Origin: Elusimicrobiota bacterium
GTDB taxonomy: Bacteria; Elusimicrobiota; UBA8919
Length of the DNA: 64,000 bases
NCBI GenBank assembly: GCA_028718185.1
Contig: JAQUMH010000008.1
Location: 1 to 64,000, forward strand
Direction: 5' to 3'
In this document: one piece after another, positions 43,169 to 51,525 of the stretch
Layout of the letters: each line of letters begins with the position of its first letter
How positions within the stretch are numbered: position 1 is the stretch's first letter
Made by a program: the position numbers and the translations under genes
Notes under the pieces: generated by a model
Databases searched by the model: none
What the model saw: the letters and a program-made list of their open reading frames with translations, nothing else
What the model was told of the DNA's origin: nothing

Positions 43169-44074
43169 ATGAAACTTTTCGGATTTGAGATTGAACGCTC
43201 GTACTGGCTATTAACCATAGGTGTGGTAGTAGGTATATATTTATGGTTTTTTCTAATGACGGTTTCAAGATTTATTGATTTAAAAAATGCGAAAATAGAA
43301 AGAAAATATGAAGAAGAAGTTGAATCAATAAAAGAACAAATTATTATAGTACAAAGACTAAAGTCAGATAATGCGCCTTATGCGGATGTTTCATTAACTA
43401 TACCTGACGGCTTAAATCAAATTTATACCACACACTTTATAATTTATTCATCTAATGAACCATTATTAAAAGAACTTTCCCAGCAGGTTGAGACAATTTT
43501 TAGCACAATAATCGCTGATACTAATCTTTACAATTTTAAACCACCGGAAAGGTTCCCAATTTACATATACAAAGATGCCCAAATGTATAAGGAATTTACT
43601 AAAAGACCGGAATGGTCCGGTGGATTTGTAATGGATAGAAAAATATACACTTTTGAAGGTAACCATTTAAAATATATACTGTCACATGAAATTGCACACC
43701 TCATTTTTAATGACTTTATGGATAACAAAGCTGTAAATATTTCTAAATGGATAAATGAAGGGGTTGCTATGTATGAAGAAAACAAGGTAAGTAATATAGA
43801 AAAGCCGCAATTTGACAAATCAAAGAGAATATCAATGCAGGAGTTTTTAGCTTTTGATATTTTGTCAGCAGAAACATCAAAAGTAAGCTTATGGTATCTT
43901 CAAGCAGATTCATTAGTAACCTTTTTACTTGAAAAACGGGCAAAATTAAAGTTTTATAACTTTTTAACTAAATTAAAAGAAACAGAAAACTTTGATGAAG
44001 CGCTTTTCTGGGGATACCAGTCTGAGTTTAAGAATATTGCTGATTTAGAATCTGCCTGGTTAGATGATAAATAG
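43169..44074 (+). CDS. Membrane-anchored gluzincin-like metalloprotease
   Basis: This 301-aa protein has an N-terminal TM helix (YWLLTIGVVVGIYLWFFLMT) and then an extracytoplasmic peptidase MA-like domain with HEIAH (LSHEIAHLIFNDF, near residue 172) and a downstream glutamate in WINEGVAMYEEN, the third zinc ligand of gluzincins. LQADSLVTFLLE and FDEALFWGY complete the family pattern. It opens the plus-strand half of the window and is divergent from patatin. Its natural substrate is unknown. Confidence 0.85.
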   Translation: MKLFGFEIERSYWLLTIGVVVGIYLWFFLMTVSRFIDLKNAKIERKYEEEVESIKEQIIIVQRLKSDNAPYADVSLTIPDGLNQIYTTHFIIYSSNEPLLKELSQQVETIFSTIIADTNLYNFKPPERFPIYIYKDAQMYKEFTKRPEWSGGFVMDRKIYTFEGNHLKYILSHEIAHLIFNDFMDNKAVNISKWINEGVAMYEENKVSNIEKPQFDKSKRISMQEFLAFDILSAETSKVSLWYLQADSLVTFLLEKRAKLKFYNFLTKLKETENFDEALFWGYQSEFKNIADLESAWLDDK

Positions 44075-44102
44075 TTTTTGTTGAAGAGACATAAAACTAT
44101 TT
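44069..44102 (+). terminator. Hairpin after the gluzincin gene
   Basis: AAATAGTTTTTGT and ACATAAAACTATTT arms pair with a 7-nt loop; the stop codon TAG lies inside the left arm. T-rich sequence follows only after a gap, so strength is uncertain. Confidence 0.45.
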
Positions 44103-44122
44103 ACAAAGAAACTTTTTATAAT

Positions 44123-44180
44123 TGTAGTTTCGAACCCTTGGACTGCCCGCATATGGCACGCCAAGGGCGTGCAACTACAT
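44123..44180. repeat. GTAG-framed hairpin repeat R7
   Basis: GTAGTTTCGAACCCTTGGAC, then GGCACGCCAAGGGCGTGC and AACTAC, with the same stem word as at 141, 8859 and 39235. Confidence 0.72.
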
Positions 44181-44229
44181 TTCCATATATGAACAAATCA
44201 TAACACAATTTCAAAGAGCTGGATTGAAA

Positions 44230-44245
44230 TGTTTCACGTGAAACA
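44230..44245. promoter_or_regulatory. parS site 1
   Basis: TGTTTCACGTGAAACA, a perfect 16-bp palindrome identical to the consensus chromosomal parS. It touches the ATG of rimO (44246), so ParB bound here would cover the start codon region. Confidence 0.95.
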
Positions 44246-45532
44246 ATGAGAAAAGTTAATATAATTTCTTTTGGTTGCCCCAAGAATCTTGTCGATTCTG
44301 AAACAATTGCAGGAATCTTGGCAAAAAATGGTTGCGCCTTTCTGGCTAATTATAATTTAGCTGATATCATTATAATAAACACCTGCGCTTTTATTGAATC
44401 GGCAAGAGAAGAAGCATATTCTACGATTTCGGAAATTTCTAAACAAAAGTCCCCGCACCAAAAACTTGTAGTTTGTGGATGTTTACCCCAGCTTGAAAAA
44501 GATGCATTGCTAAAAAAATTCCCTAAAATAGATATGCTTCTTGGTAGTTCAGATTTTTCAAATATTCTTAATGCACTTAATTCGTTTGATTTACCTTCCT
44601 CCTCTTTTGTAAAAATAGGGACACCAAAATTCGTTATATCCAATGAACCAAAAATATTTTCAACTCCTAAAAGTTACGCCTATATAAAAATTGCCGAAGG
44701 CTGTAATAACAGGTGTAATTACTGTATTATTCCGGCGCTTCGCGGGAACTATAGAAGCCGGAAAATAGAAGATATTCTTAAAGATGCAGAAAATGCTGCC
44801 GTCACAGGAAGAAAAGAAGTAATTCTAATCGCACAAGATATAACTATGTATGGTTCCGATATCTACAAAAAGCGATGTCTCCACACTCTATTGAAAAAGA
44901 TGGTGAAAATCAGCGGTTTGCAATGGATTCGACTGCTTTACACTCATCCTGCACATTTCACAGATGAGTTAATCTCAACAATTGCCGGAAACGAAAAAAT
45001 CTGCAAATATATTGACATCCCAATCCAACATACAGATGATTCTATATTAAAACAGATGGGAAGGTCCTCTTCCGGTACAATTTTCAATACAATTGAAAAA
45101 TTAAGGAAAAAGATACCAAATATAGTATTGAGAACAACAATAATGGTTGGTTTTCCCGGAGAAACAGAAAAAATATTTACTAAACTATTAAATGATATTA
45201 AATCTCTTGAATTTGACTGGCTTGGAGGATTTGCCTATTCACCTCAAAAAGGAACCGTAGCTTTTGATTTAAAAAATACTATACCGCAAAAAATAAAAGA
45301 AGCACGGCTTAATAAATTGATGGAAGTCCAGCAAAAAATTACTTATATAAAAAACAAAGCCCGTATTGGAAAACCATTTAATGTCCTTGTTGATTCTGAC
45401 AAATGCGGTCATGCCGAATTTCAGGCTCCTGAAATAGATGGCAATATAATATTTAAAAAAAGACAGATAATTGGTGGTTTTTTAAAAGTAAAAATTAAAA
45501 ATGTAAAAAATGTTTATGATTTAACCTGTTGA
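44246..45532 (+). CDS. rimO: Ribosomal protein S12 methylthiotransferase
   Basis: This 428-aa radical-SAM methylthiotransferase has an N-terminal MTTase domain (NIISFGCPKNLVDSE, three Cys at about 10, 46 and 79), a radical SAM domain with CxxxCxxC (EGCNNRCNYCIIPALRGNYR) and a C-terminal TRAM domain. RimO adds a methylthio group to an Asp of S12. The parS palindrome abuts the start. No strong ribosome binding site is visible, so the start is assigned by family. Confidence 0.93.
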   Translation: MRKVNIISFGCPKNLVDSETIAGILAKNGCAFLANYNLADIIIINTCAFIESAREEAYSTISEISKQKSPHQKLVVCGCLPQLEKDALLKKFPKIDMLLGSSDFSNILNALNSFDLPSSSFVKIGTPKFVISNEPKIFSTPKSYAYIKIAEGCNNRCNYCIIPALRGNYRSRKIEDILKDAENAAVTGRKEVILIAQDITMYGSDIYKKRCLHTLLKKMVKISGLQWIRLLYTHPAHFTDELISTIAGNEKICKYIDIPIQHTDDSILKQMGRSSSGTIFNTIEKLRKKIPNIVLRTTIMVGFPGETEKIFTKLLNDIKSLEFDWLGGFAYSPQKGTVAFDLKNTIPQKIKEARLNKLMEVQQKITYIKNKARIGKPFNVLVDSDKCGHAEFQAPEIDGNIIFKKRQIIGGFLKVKIKNVKNVYDLTC

Positions 45533-45563
45533 GATTGTTGTTCAAAAAATACCCAACAATCTC
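45531..45563 (+). terminator. Hairpin at the end of rimO
   Basis: GAGATTGTTG (45531-45540) pairs with CAACAATCTC (45554-45563), overlapping the rimO stop by 2 nt. No T-run follows; a repeat function is equally possible. Confidence 0.45.
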
Positions 45564-45564
45564 T

Positions 45565-45660
45565 GATTACACCTACTCGCCTCGCTTTCGCGAGAGCGAA
45601 GCAGGTTACAAATAAGATTACACAGACCTACCTGCTGGTAGGCAGATTAAAATCTAATGA
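45565..45660. repeat. Hairpin-rich spacer between rimO and parS site 2
   Basis: It contains TCGCTTTCGCGAGAGCGA, a GC-rich palindrome, AGATTACACAGA (shared with 26147) and CTACCTGCTGGTAGGCAG. No reading frame is evident. Confidence 0.5.
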
Positions 45661-45666
45661 TACAAA

Positions 45667-45682
45667 TGTTTCACGTGAAACA
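45667..45682. promoter_or_regulatory. parS site 2
   Basis: A second identical TGTTTCACGTGAAACA, 1.4 kb from the first and 10 bp upstream of a good -35 box. Confidence 0.95.
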
Positions 45683-45692
45683 TTTTTTTCGC

Positions 45693-45721
45693 TTGACATA
45701 TCATTTCTCTTTTTATACAAT
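45693..45721 (+). promoter_or_regulatory. Promoter for the URO-D-like/dCMP deaminase/parAB run
   Basis: TTGACA (45693-45698), 17 bp, TACAAT (45716-45721). parS site 2 is 10 bp upstream. The downstream genes overlap one another (8 bp each), so one transcript could reach parA. Confidence 0.7.
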
Positions 45722-45756
45722 AAAGCTTTCATTAACTATTATTGAGAGTTTATTTT

Positions 45757-46746
45757 ATGCAATCATCTAAAGAATTAGTAAGTAATGCCATTCATTTCCG
45801 TAACCCGGAACGTTTACCGGTAGAGTTTAGCGCTATGGGTATAAGCGATACTGCAGTCGTAAACTGGAACCAGACAGGAGCCGGCAATCGTGACATAAAC
45901 ACAACATTTGATGAATGGAATTGCGAGTGGAGCAGGACTGAAGTTAAAAACATGGGGCTGGTTACCGGTCATCCGCTTTTAAGCTGGGATAAGTTGTCAA
46001 CTTTCAAATGGCCGGACCCGGATAACAATCTATTCTACGAAGGAATGGAAAATAAATTCAAAGATACCGACGGTAAATATGTAAAAACTGAAATTTTTAT
46101 GCTCTTGTTTGAACGCATACATTCATTACGTGGATTTGAAAACACTCTTACCGACCTTTACCTTGAAAAGGAAAAAATAAGTCATCTTGCAGATAGAATT
46201 GTGGAATTTGACATAAGAATAATAGAAAATATATCTAAAAGGTTCCCAAATAAAATAAATGGTCTTTTTTTTACCGATGATTGGGGTACCGAACTGAATT
46301 CTTTTATAAGCGTTGAATTATGGGATGAATTTTTCAAGCCGCGATACAAAAAGATTTTTTCTGCGGCTAAAGCGGCGGGTTGGGATGTCTGGATGCATTC
46401 TTGCGGCAAAATAAATAATCTTATACCTTCTCTAATTGAAATCGGATGTAACGTATTAAATATGCAGCAGCCGCTCACAAACGGAATAAACGAAATCGGT
46501 AAAAAATTTGCCGGTAAAATTTGTTTCTCATCCCTTTGTGATATACAACACACTCTGCCGTTTAAATCAAATGAAGAAATTGAAGCAGAAGCTAAAGAAC
46601 TACTTACCAAATGGGGTACAAAAAATGGCGGGTTCATTTTATCCGATTATGGGGATGACAGGGCAATCGGTGTAAACGGTACGAACAAAAAGCAAATAAT
46701 GTATAACGCCTTTATGAAGTATGACAGGTGGAAAACAAATGTCTAA
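45757..46746 (+). CDS. Uroporphyrinogen-decarboxylase-like methyltransferase-type protein
   Basis: This 329-aa URO-D-superfamily protein has FNPERLPVEF-like entry (RNPERLPVEFSAMG), FTDDWGTE, WMHSCGKINNLIPSLIEIGC and FKSNEEIEAEAKELLTKWG. True HemE arginines and aspartates are not evident; the pattern fits the methyltransferase/unknown branch (MtaA/CmuA-like) common in anaerobes. ATG 45757 is preferred over a TTG at 45742. It overlaps the next gene by 8 bp. Confidence 0.8.
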   Translation: MQSSKELVSNAIHFRNPERLPVEFSAMGISDTAVVNWNQTGAGNRDINTTFDEWNCEWSRTEVKNMGLVTGHPLLSWDKLSTFKWPDPDNNLFYEGMENKFKDTDGKYVKTEIFMLLFERIHSLRGFENTLTDLYLEKEKISHLADRIVEFDIRIIENISKRFPNKINGLFFTDDWGTELNSFISVELWDEFFKPRYKKIFSAAKAAGWDVWMHSCGKINNLIPSLIEIGCNVLNMQQPLTNGINEIGKKFAGKICFSSLCDIQHTLPFKSNEEIEAEAKELLTKWGTKNGGFILSDYGDDRAIGVNGTNKKQIMYNAFMKYDRWKTNV

Positions 46747-47254
46747 AAAAACACTTAAAAGAACTGATTATATATCCTGGGATGAATATTTTATGGGTGT
46801 ATCTTTGCTTTCTGCTAATAGAAGCAAAGACCCAAACACACAAGTCGGGGCATGTATAGTAAACTCCCAGAAAAAAATTGTCGGCGTAGGATATAACGGG
46901 TTCCCGGCCGGATGTTCCGACGATAAGTTTCCCTGGAACAACGGCGGAAAATTTTTAGATACAAAGTATCCGTATATATGTCATGCGGAACTCAATGCAA
47001 TCCTTAACAGTACAGGTAGAAATCTTTTAGGATGCATTCTTTATACCGCGTTATTTCCTTGTAACGAATGCGCAAAAGCTATAATACAATCAGGAATCAA
47101 AGAAGTGGTATATTTATCAGACAAGTATTCACATACTGATGTAGTCAAAGCTTCTAAATTGATGTTCAAATCATCCGGCGTAATCATCAGAAAACTAAAA
47201 ACCGTAAGAAAATCTGTTACAGTGTCATTTTTACCATCAAAATATTATGAGTAA
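46739..47254 (+). CDS. dCMP deaminase
   Basis: This 171-aa zinc deaminase has the CDA motif CHAELNAI (near residue 80) and PCNECAKAI. It converts dCMP to dUMP for thymidylate supply. The N-terminal RTDYISWDEYFMG matches deoxycytidylate deaminases. It overlaps the upstream and downstream genes by 8 bp each; GGTGG provides the ribosome binding site inside the upstream gene. It directly precedes parA, an unusual partner. Confidence 0.93.
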   Translation: MSKKTLKRTDYISWDEYFMGVSLLSANRSKDPNTQVGACIVNSQKKIVGVGYNGFPAGCSDDKFPWNNGGKFLDTKYPYICHAELNAILNSTGRNLLGCILYTALFPCNECAKAIIQSGIKEVVYLSDKYSHTDVVKASKLMFKSSGVIIRKLKTVRKSVTVSFLPSKYYE

Positions 47255-48026
47255 AGTAATTGCTATTGCTAATCAAAAAGGTGGAGTAGGAAAAACTACT
47301 ACTGCGATAAATCTATCTGCATCTCTTGCCTCACTTAACTATGAAACTCTTCTTATTGATTTGGATCCGCAAGCAAATGCAACAAGCGGGTTTGGTATTA
47401 AAAAAGATGAAGTCACCTCCAGCATATATAATGTACTAATTGACGATAGCTTATTAGAAGACACCATTTTACCGACTGATGTCGAATGGTGCGAGATTGT
47501 ACCTTCAGGATTAGACCTGGTTGGTGCAGAAGTGGAATTAGTAAATATGTTGTCCCGTGAAACCCGTCTGAAAAACGCTTTATCTAAGTTTCAGAGTGTT
47601 TATGACTATATAATTATTGACTGCCCGCCATCGTTGGGATTATTAACTGTTAATGCGTTCTGTGTCGCAAATTCCGTAATTATACCGATTCAATGTGAAT
47701 ATTATGCTTTGGAAGGACTTGGTCAGCTGCTTAAACTCGTCGAAGCAATTAAAAAAACATTGAACCACCAACTTTATGTTGAAGGTGTTTTATTAACTAT
47801 GTATGATGCACGGTTAAATCTTTCGGGCCAGGTAATAGAAGAAATCAAAAAATATTTTGGTGATAAAGTTTATAAAACAATCATTCCCAGAAATGTTCGC
47901 TTAGCAGAAGCACCGGGATTCGGGAAGCCTGTTATACTTTATGACAAACATTCACGGGGAACAGAAGCGTACTTAAATCTTGCCAAGGAAATGATTGATA
48001 AAGAATCTGAAAAAGAAAAAAAATGA
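47247..48026 (+). CDS. parA: Chromosome-partitioning ATPase ParA (Soj)
   Basis: This 259-aa Walker-type ATPase has the deviant Walker A KGGVGKTTTAINL near residue 11, VDLDPQANAT-like IDLDPQANATSG and IIDCPPSLGLLT. With ParB and parS it separates origins. It starts inside the dCMP deaminase stop region. Confidence 0.97.
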   Translation: MSKVIAIANQKGGVGKTTTAINLSASLASLNYETLLIDLDPQANATSGFGIKKDEVTSSIYNVLIDDSLLEDTILPTDVEWCEIVPSGLDLVGAEVELVNMLSRETRLKNALSKFQSVYDYIIIDCPPSLGLLTVNAFCVANSVIIPIQCEYYALEGLGQLLKLVEAIKKTLNHQLYVEGVLLTMYDARLNLSGQVIEEIKKYFGDKVYKTIIPRNVRLAEAPGFGKPVILYDKHSRGTEAYLNLAKEMIDKESEKEKK

Positions 48027-48029
48027 TTT

Positions 48030-48098
48030 AAGATTCAAGATTGAAGATTTTAATCTAATCTTACTTCTTAAATCTTGTATCTTGCATCTTTTTTCTTG
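48030..48098. repeat. AAGATT heptamer array between parA and parB
   Basis: AAGATTC, AAGATTG and AAGATTT start at 48030, 48037 and 48044 (7-nt phase). The opposing arm has ATCTTG words at 48072, 48079 and 48086. The segment TCTAATCTTACTTCTT is shared with the array at 49032. Confidence 0.72.
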
Positions 48099-48125
48099 CT
48101 TCGTGTTATACAATGGGGGAACTTT

Positions 48126-48992
48126 ATGAGGAAAGCATTAGGGAAAGGGTTGGAAGCATTGATACCGGAAATCGGCAATGCTCTTTCTTCTTCCACATCA
48201 GCAGAAGGTGAAGGTACTCTAAAAATACCTGTAAACAAAATTAAACCTAACAGATACCAGGCAAGAGAAAAGTTTGATGAGGCAGGTCTTAAAAATTTGG
48301 CAGATTCTATTATGGAACATGGTCTTGCCCAGCCGATAATTGTTTCAGCAAAACGAAAAGACGGGACATACGAGCTGGTTGCAGGTGAAAGGCGGTGGAG
48401 AGCTTCTATGCTTGCCGGACTTTCTGAAATTCCGGCTATAATAAAAACTCTTTCTGAAAAAGAAAGCTTTGTCCTTTCATTAATTGAGAACCTTCAACGA
48501 AAAGATTTGAACCCCGTAGAAGAAGCAAAAGGTTATAAAAGATTGATGGCTGAATTTAACCTGACTCAAGAGGATTTAGCGAAAACTCTCGGCAAATCCC
48601 GTTCTACGGTTGCAAATATAATACGGCTTCTTTCGCTACCAAAACAGATTCAGGACGCTATTTCTGAAGGTAAAATTACAGAAGGTCATGCAAGAGCAAT
48701 CGCGTCAATTGACGACCCGTTAAAACAACGGTTATTATTAGAGAAAATTATAGCCCAGCAATTAACTGTTAGGGATGTTGAAAAAATTTCGCAAAAATCA
48801 AAAAAAAGTACTTTGAAAAAAGATGCAAACATAACAACAGTTGAGGAAGACTTACAGAAGATTCTCGGAACAAAAGTTGAGATAAAATACAGGGGTAAAA
48901 AAGGTAAAATTATAATCTCCTGTTACTCTTTGGAAGATTTAAATCGTATAGTTAACATTTTACACCAAAAATCTAAGCTTGTAAAAAAATAA
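48126..48992 (+). CDS. parB: Chromosome-partitioning protein ParB (Spo0J)
   Basis: This 288-aa ParB has the N-terminal KALGKGLEALI motif, the CTP-binding/parS-nuclease-like domain (LVAGERRWRASMLAG; NLQRKDLNPVEEA) and an HTH (LTQEDLAKTLGKSRSTVANI). The C-terminal dimerisation domain ends DLNRIVNILHQK. ATG 48126 has GGGGGAA upstream; 48075 would add a hydrophobic stretch unlike the family. The two parS sites above are its expected targets. Confidence 0.96.
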   Translation: MRKALGKGLEALIPEIGNALSSSTSAEGEGTLKIPVNKIKPNRYQAREKFDEAGLKNLADSIMEHGLAQPIIVSAKRKDGTYELVAGERRWRASMLAGLSEIPAIIKTLSEKESFVLSLIENLQRKDLNPVEEAKGYKRLMAEFNLTQEDLAKTLGKSRSTVANIIRLLSLPKQIQDAISEGKITEGHARAIASIDDPLKQRLLLEKIIAQQLTVRDVEKISQKSKKSTLKKDANITTVEEDLQKILGTKVEIKYRGKKGKIIISCYSLEDLNRIVNILHQKSKLVKK

Positions 48993-49031
48993 AATAATTG
49001 TTATAATTGCAGATGCTAATGGAAGGAATTA

Positions 49032-49117
49032 AAGATCTAAGATTCAAGATTATATTCTAATCTTACTTCTTGTTTCTTGTTTCACATAACACATAACACA
49101 TTTCACATTACACAATT
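49032..49117. repeat. Heptamer word arrays AAGATT and CACAT
   Basis: AAGATCT, AAGATTC and AAGATTA start at 49032, 49039 and 49046. TTCTTG starts at 49067 and 49074. CACATAA, CACATAA, CACATTT, CACATTA and CACAATT start at 49083, 49090, 49097, 49104 and 49111. All are in 7-nt phase within each run. Confidence 0.75.
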
Positions 49118-49136
49118 TTATAAGGAGGGTACTCAA

Positions 49137-49286
49137 ATGGCAGAAGGAAGATGTATGAAATGTAAGAAGCAGGTGGAAATTAAGGATGCAAAAGAAATTG
49201 AAATGAAGGGCGGCAGAAGAGCGTTACAAGGTGTCTGTCCCGCTTGTAGTACAAAAGTATTTAGAATACTCGGCAAAAAAAAATAA
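49137..49286 (+). CDS. Small DUF5679-like zinc-ribbon protein
   Basis: This 49-aa protein starts MAEGRCMKCKKQVEI and contains CPACSTKVFRILGKKK, a four-Cys ribbon matching DUF5679-type proteins. AAGGAGGG stands 7 nt upstream. These small proteins may bind RNA or DNA; the role is unknown. An upstream in-frame ATG at 49077 would translate a repeat array and is rejected. Confidence 0.8.
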   Translation: MAEGRCMKCKKQVEIKDAKEIEMKGGRRALQGVCPACSTKVFRILGKKK

Positions 49287-49308
49287 GATTGTTTTAAAAA
49301 ACAATCTT
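49285..49308 (+). terminator. Terminator after the DUF5679-like gene
   Basis: AAGATTGTTTT pairs with AAAACAATCTT with a tiny formal loop. The T-rich sequence after it is broken, so efficiency is uncertain. Confidence 0.5.
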
Positions 49309-49425
49309 GTTCTGATTTTGTTTTGTAATTAATATCTTTATTGATGCATCAAAGTCAAATGCTACAACTCTGCTATCCCACAATCCCGCTATCCCACGAC
49401 ATTTTGACTCTACGATTCTATCTTT

Positions 49426-49929
49426 TTATGCCCATTCTTTCACTTTAATCTTTTCTTTTACGACTTCTTTGGTAGGGTAGATTTCATTTACAACTTCGGA
49501 AGGCGAAAACCATAGTTTTATTTCTCGCTCGGCTTCATCATCAGAACTTGAAACGTGTAAAACGTTCTCATAAACGCCTTTTGTTGTTATCCGGCCGTAT
49601 GCTCCACGTATTGTTGTCGGTTCGGCTTCTTCAGGATTTGTAGCGCCTGCTATTTCTCGTAGTTTTCCAATAGCATTTTCTCCCTCATATAAAAGAACTA
49701 ATACTCTTTTGGTTTTGTGTATTTCCCCGCAAATGTACTGGACAAGTTCTCCAAAAAACGGTTTATCCTTCATGTGGGCATAGTGTTTTTCGGCAAGTTC
49801 TCTGCTCGGGCTTACAACTTTTGCTCCTATAATTTCAAGCTTTGCCTCCGAAAGTTTTATGAGGATACTTCCGGTTAAAGATTTTTTTAGACCATCTGGT
49901 TTTACTATAACAAGTGCTTGTTGTTTCAT
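49426..49929 (-). CDS. ndk: Nucleoside diphosphate kinase
   Basis: This 167-aa protein has the NDK fold: MKQQALVIVKPDG, RGAYGRITTKG and the catalytic His in ENVLHVSSS. The C-terminal 20 residues exceed the classic length of about 145. It balances (d)NTP pools. It is the only convincing minus-strand gene to the right of 43.1 kb. The start at 49929 is fixed by its promoter: an upstream in-frame codon at 49938 would lie in the -10 box. Confidence 0.93.
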   Translation of the reverse strand: MKQQALVIVKPDGLKKSLTGSILIKLSEAKLEIIGAKVVSPSRELAEKHYAHMKDKPFFGELVQYICGEIHKTKRVLVLLYEGENAIGKLREIAGATNPEEAEPTTIRGAYGRITTKGVYENVLHVSSSDDEAEREIKLWFSPSEVVNEIYPTKEVVKEKIKVKEWA

Positions 49930-49936
49930 AAATATC

Positions 49937-49965
49937 ATTTTACAAAAATTAAATATATTTGTCAA
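49937..49965 (-). promoter_or_regulatory. ndk promoter, predicted leaderless
   Basis: On the minus strand: TTGACA (49965-49960), 17 bp, TAAAAT (49942-49937), then 7 nt to the ATG at 49929. Transcription should start at or next to the start codon. Confidence 0.72.
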
Positions 49966-49996
49966 GAAAATTTTTTATTTATTAAAATTTTTTCTC

Positions 49997-50025
49997 TTGA
50001 CTTCTTGTTGAACATTTAATATAAT
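49997..50025 (+). promoter_or_regulatory. dnaA promoter
   Basis: TTGACT (49997-50002), 17 bp, TATAAT (50020-50025), giving a leader of about 135 nt before dnaA. A DnaA-box-like TTATGCACA lies at 50115-50123 in the leader, consistent with autoregulation. Confidence 0.75.
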
Positions 50026-50114
50026 ACAAAAACAAAACATATTTGTTTCGCTAAAAAGTAAGACTCCCTGATAAAATATGGTAAAACTAAACACCTAAAA
50101 GAACTACTAATAAG

Positions 50115-50123
50115 TTATGCACA
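50115..50123 (+). promoter_or_regulatory. DnaA-box-like site upstream of dnaA
   Basis: TTATGCACA differs by one base from the consensus TTATCCACA. A GTTAGTAA word follows at 50127. Confidence 0.5.
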
Positions 50124-50166
50124 ATTGTTAGTAACTATGTTAATAACTTTATTTAAGGAATAAATA

Positions 50167-51525
50167 ATGAGCAAATCTCCGCAAGAATTGTGGGAAAACT
50201 GTCTGGAAGTTATTAAGAAGACTCTTCCTGAAAAATCTTTTGAGCTGTGGGTAAAACCTGCCAAACCGGTTTCAGTTAACGAAACCGCATTCACAATTGA
50301 AGTACCTAATAAATTTTTCGTGGATTGGCTCAAAGGAAATATCCAGGAAAAAATTGAAAAAGAACTTTCTAAACAACTTGGCTCATCTATTAAAATTGAT
50401 TATACCGTAATGCAAAATCTCGACGAATTTTTAAAAAGAACTGAGCAAACTATTGAACCGATACCTCTTGCCCAGGAAGAAACAATTTTTTCAGATACCC
50501 AGTTTAATCCTAAATATACATTTGATAAATTCATTGTAGGCAGTTCAAATAAATTTGCCCAGGCAGCAGCACTTGCAGTAGCAGATGACCCAGGAAAAGC
50601 ATATAATCCTCTTTTTATATATGGCGGTGTTGGTCTTGGTAAAACACATCTTTTCCATGCAATAGGGCATAAAATGAAACAAAAAAATCCCTATGCAAAA
50701 ATACTTTATATCACTTGTGAAAAATTTGCCAATGAAATGATTTCTTCAATTCCAAATCGCACAATGCCCCAGTTTCACCAAAAATATCGTTCACTTGATG
50801 CTCTTCTTATTGATGACATTCAATTCCTCGGTAAAGGAGAACAAATTCAGGAAGTTTTTCATCATACATTTAATGCACTTTACGATTCCGGCAAACAAAT
50901 TGTTCTGTCAGCCGACTCTGCGCCAAAAGAAATTATTACGCTCCAGGACCGGCTTAAAAGCAGATTTGAGTGGGGTTTGGTTGCAGATATACTTCCGCCC
51001 GATTTAGAAACAAGGATAGCTATATTAAAAAGCAAAGTAGTTGACGAGCGGATTCACGTGCCTGAAGATGTTATCCTTTTCATTGCTTCAAATATAAAAG
51101 CAAATATCCGGGAATTAGAAGGTGCTCTAATAAAAATAGTCGCGCACGCATACCTTACCGGAAGTCAAGTTACTATTGACAAGACACAAGCCATACTTAA
51201 AGATATTATAAAAGGTCCTATTGAAGATGCTCCAATAACAATAGAAAAAATACAAAAAATCGTTTCAAAACATTTCTCATTAGATATAAAAGATTTGAAA
51301 AGTAAAAAAAGAACAGACGCCATTGCACACCCAAGACAAATAGCAATGTATCTTGCAAGAAAACTTACTGAACTTTCAACAATTGAAATTGGTGAATCTT
51401 TTGGCGGCAGAGACCACACAACAGTTCTTTATTCATATGATAGAGTAGAAAAAGCTATAATAAAGGATCCGATTTTTTCATCAGATATCGCTAAAATAAT
51501 CCAGGATATCAGGAATATTAAGTAA
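50167..51525 (+). CDS. dnaA: Chromosomal replication initiator DnaA
   Basis: This 452-aa protein has the N-terminal domain (about 1-75), a short linker, the AAA+ domain with Walker A GGVGLGKTH and Walker B ALLIDDIQF, and the C-terminal DNA-binding domain with DnaA signature GGRDHTTVLYS. All four domains look normal. dnaN follows after 308 bp of AT-rich DNA. Confidence 0.98.
   Translation: MSKSPQELWENCLEVIKKTLPEKSFELWVKPAKPVSVNETAFTIEVPNKFFVDWLKGNIQEKIEKELSKQLGSSIKIDYTVMQNLDEFLKRTEQTIEPIPLAQEETIFSDTQFNPKYTFDKFIVGSSNKFAQAAALAVADDPGKAYNPLFIYGGVGLGKTHLFHAIGHKMKQKNPYAKILYITCEKFANEMISSIPNRTMPQFHQKYRSLDALLIDDIQFLGKGEQIQEVFHHTFNALYDSGKQIVLSADSAPKEIITLQDRLKSRFEWGLVADILPPDLETRIAILKSKVVDERIHVPEDVILFIASNIKANIRELEGALIKIVAHAYLTGSQVTIDKTQAILKDIIKGPIEDAPITIEKIQKIVSKHFSLDIKDLKSKKRTDAIAHPRQIAMYLARKLTELSTIEIGESFGGRDHTTVLYSYDRVEKAIIKDPIFSSDIAKIIQDIRNIK

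Noticed and set aside
45561-45660. CRISPR-like short repeats
   Set aside because: The palindromes here differ in sequence and spacing; there are no regular direct repeats with unique spacers and no cas genes in the window.
45742-46746. hemE (heme-pathway uroporphyrinogen decarboxylase)
   Set aside because: It belongs to the superfamily but the substrate-binding residues of HemE are not evident and no other heme genes are near; the methyltransferase-like branch fits better.
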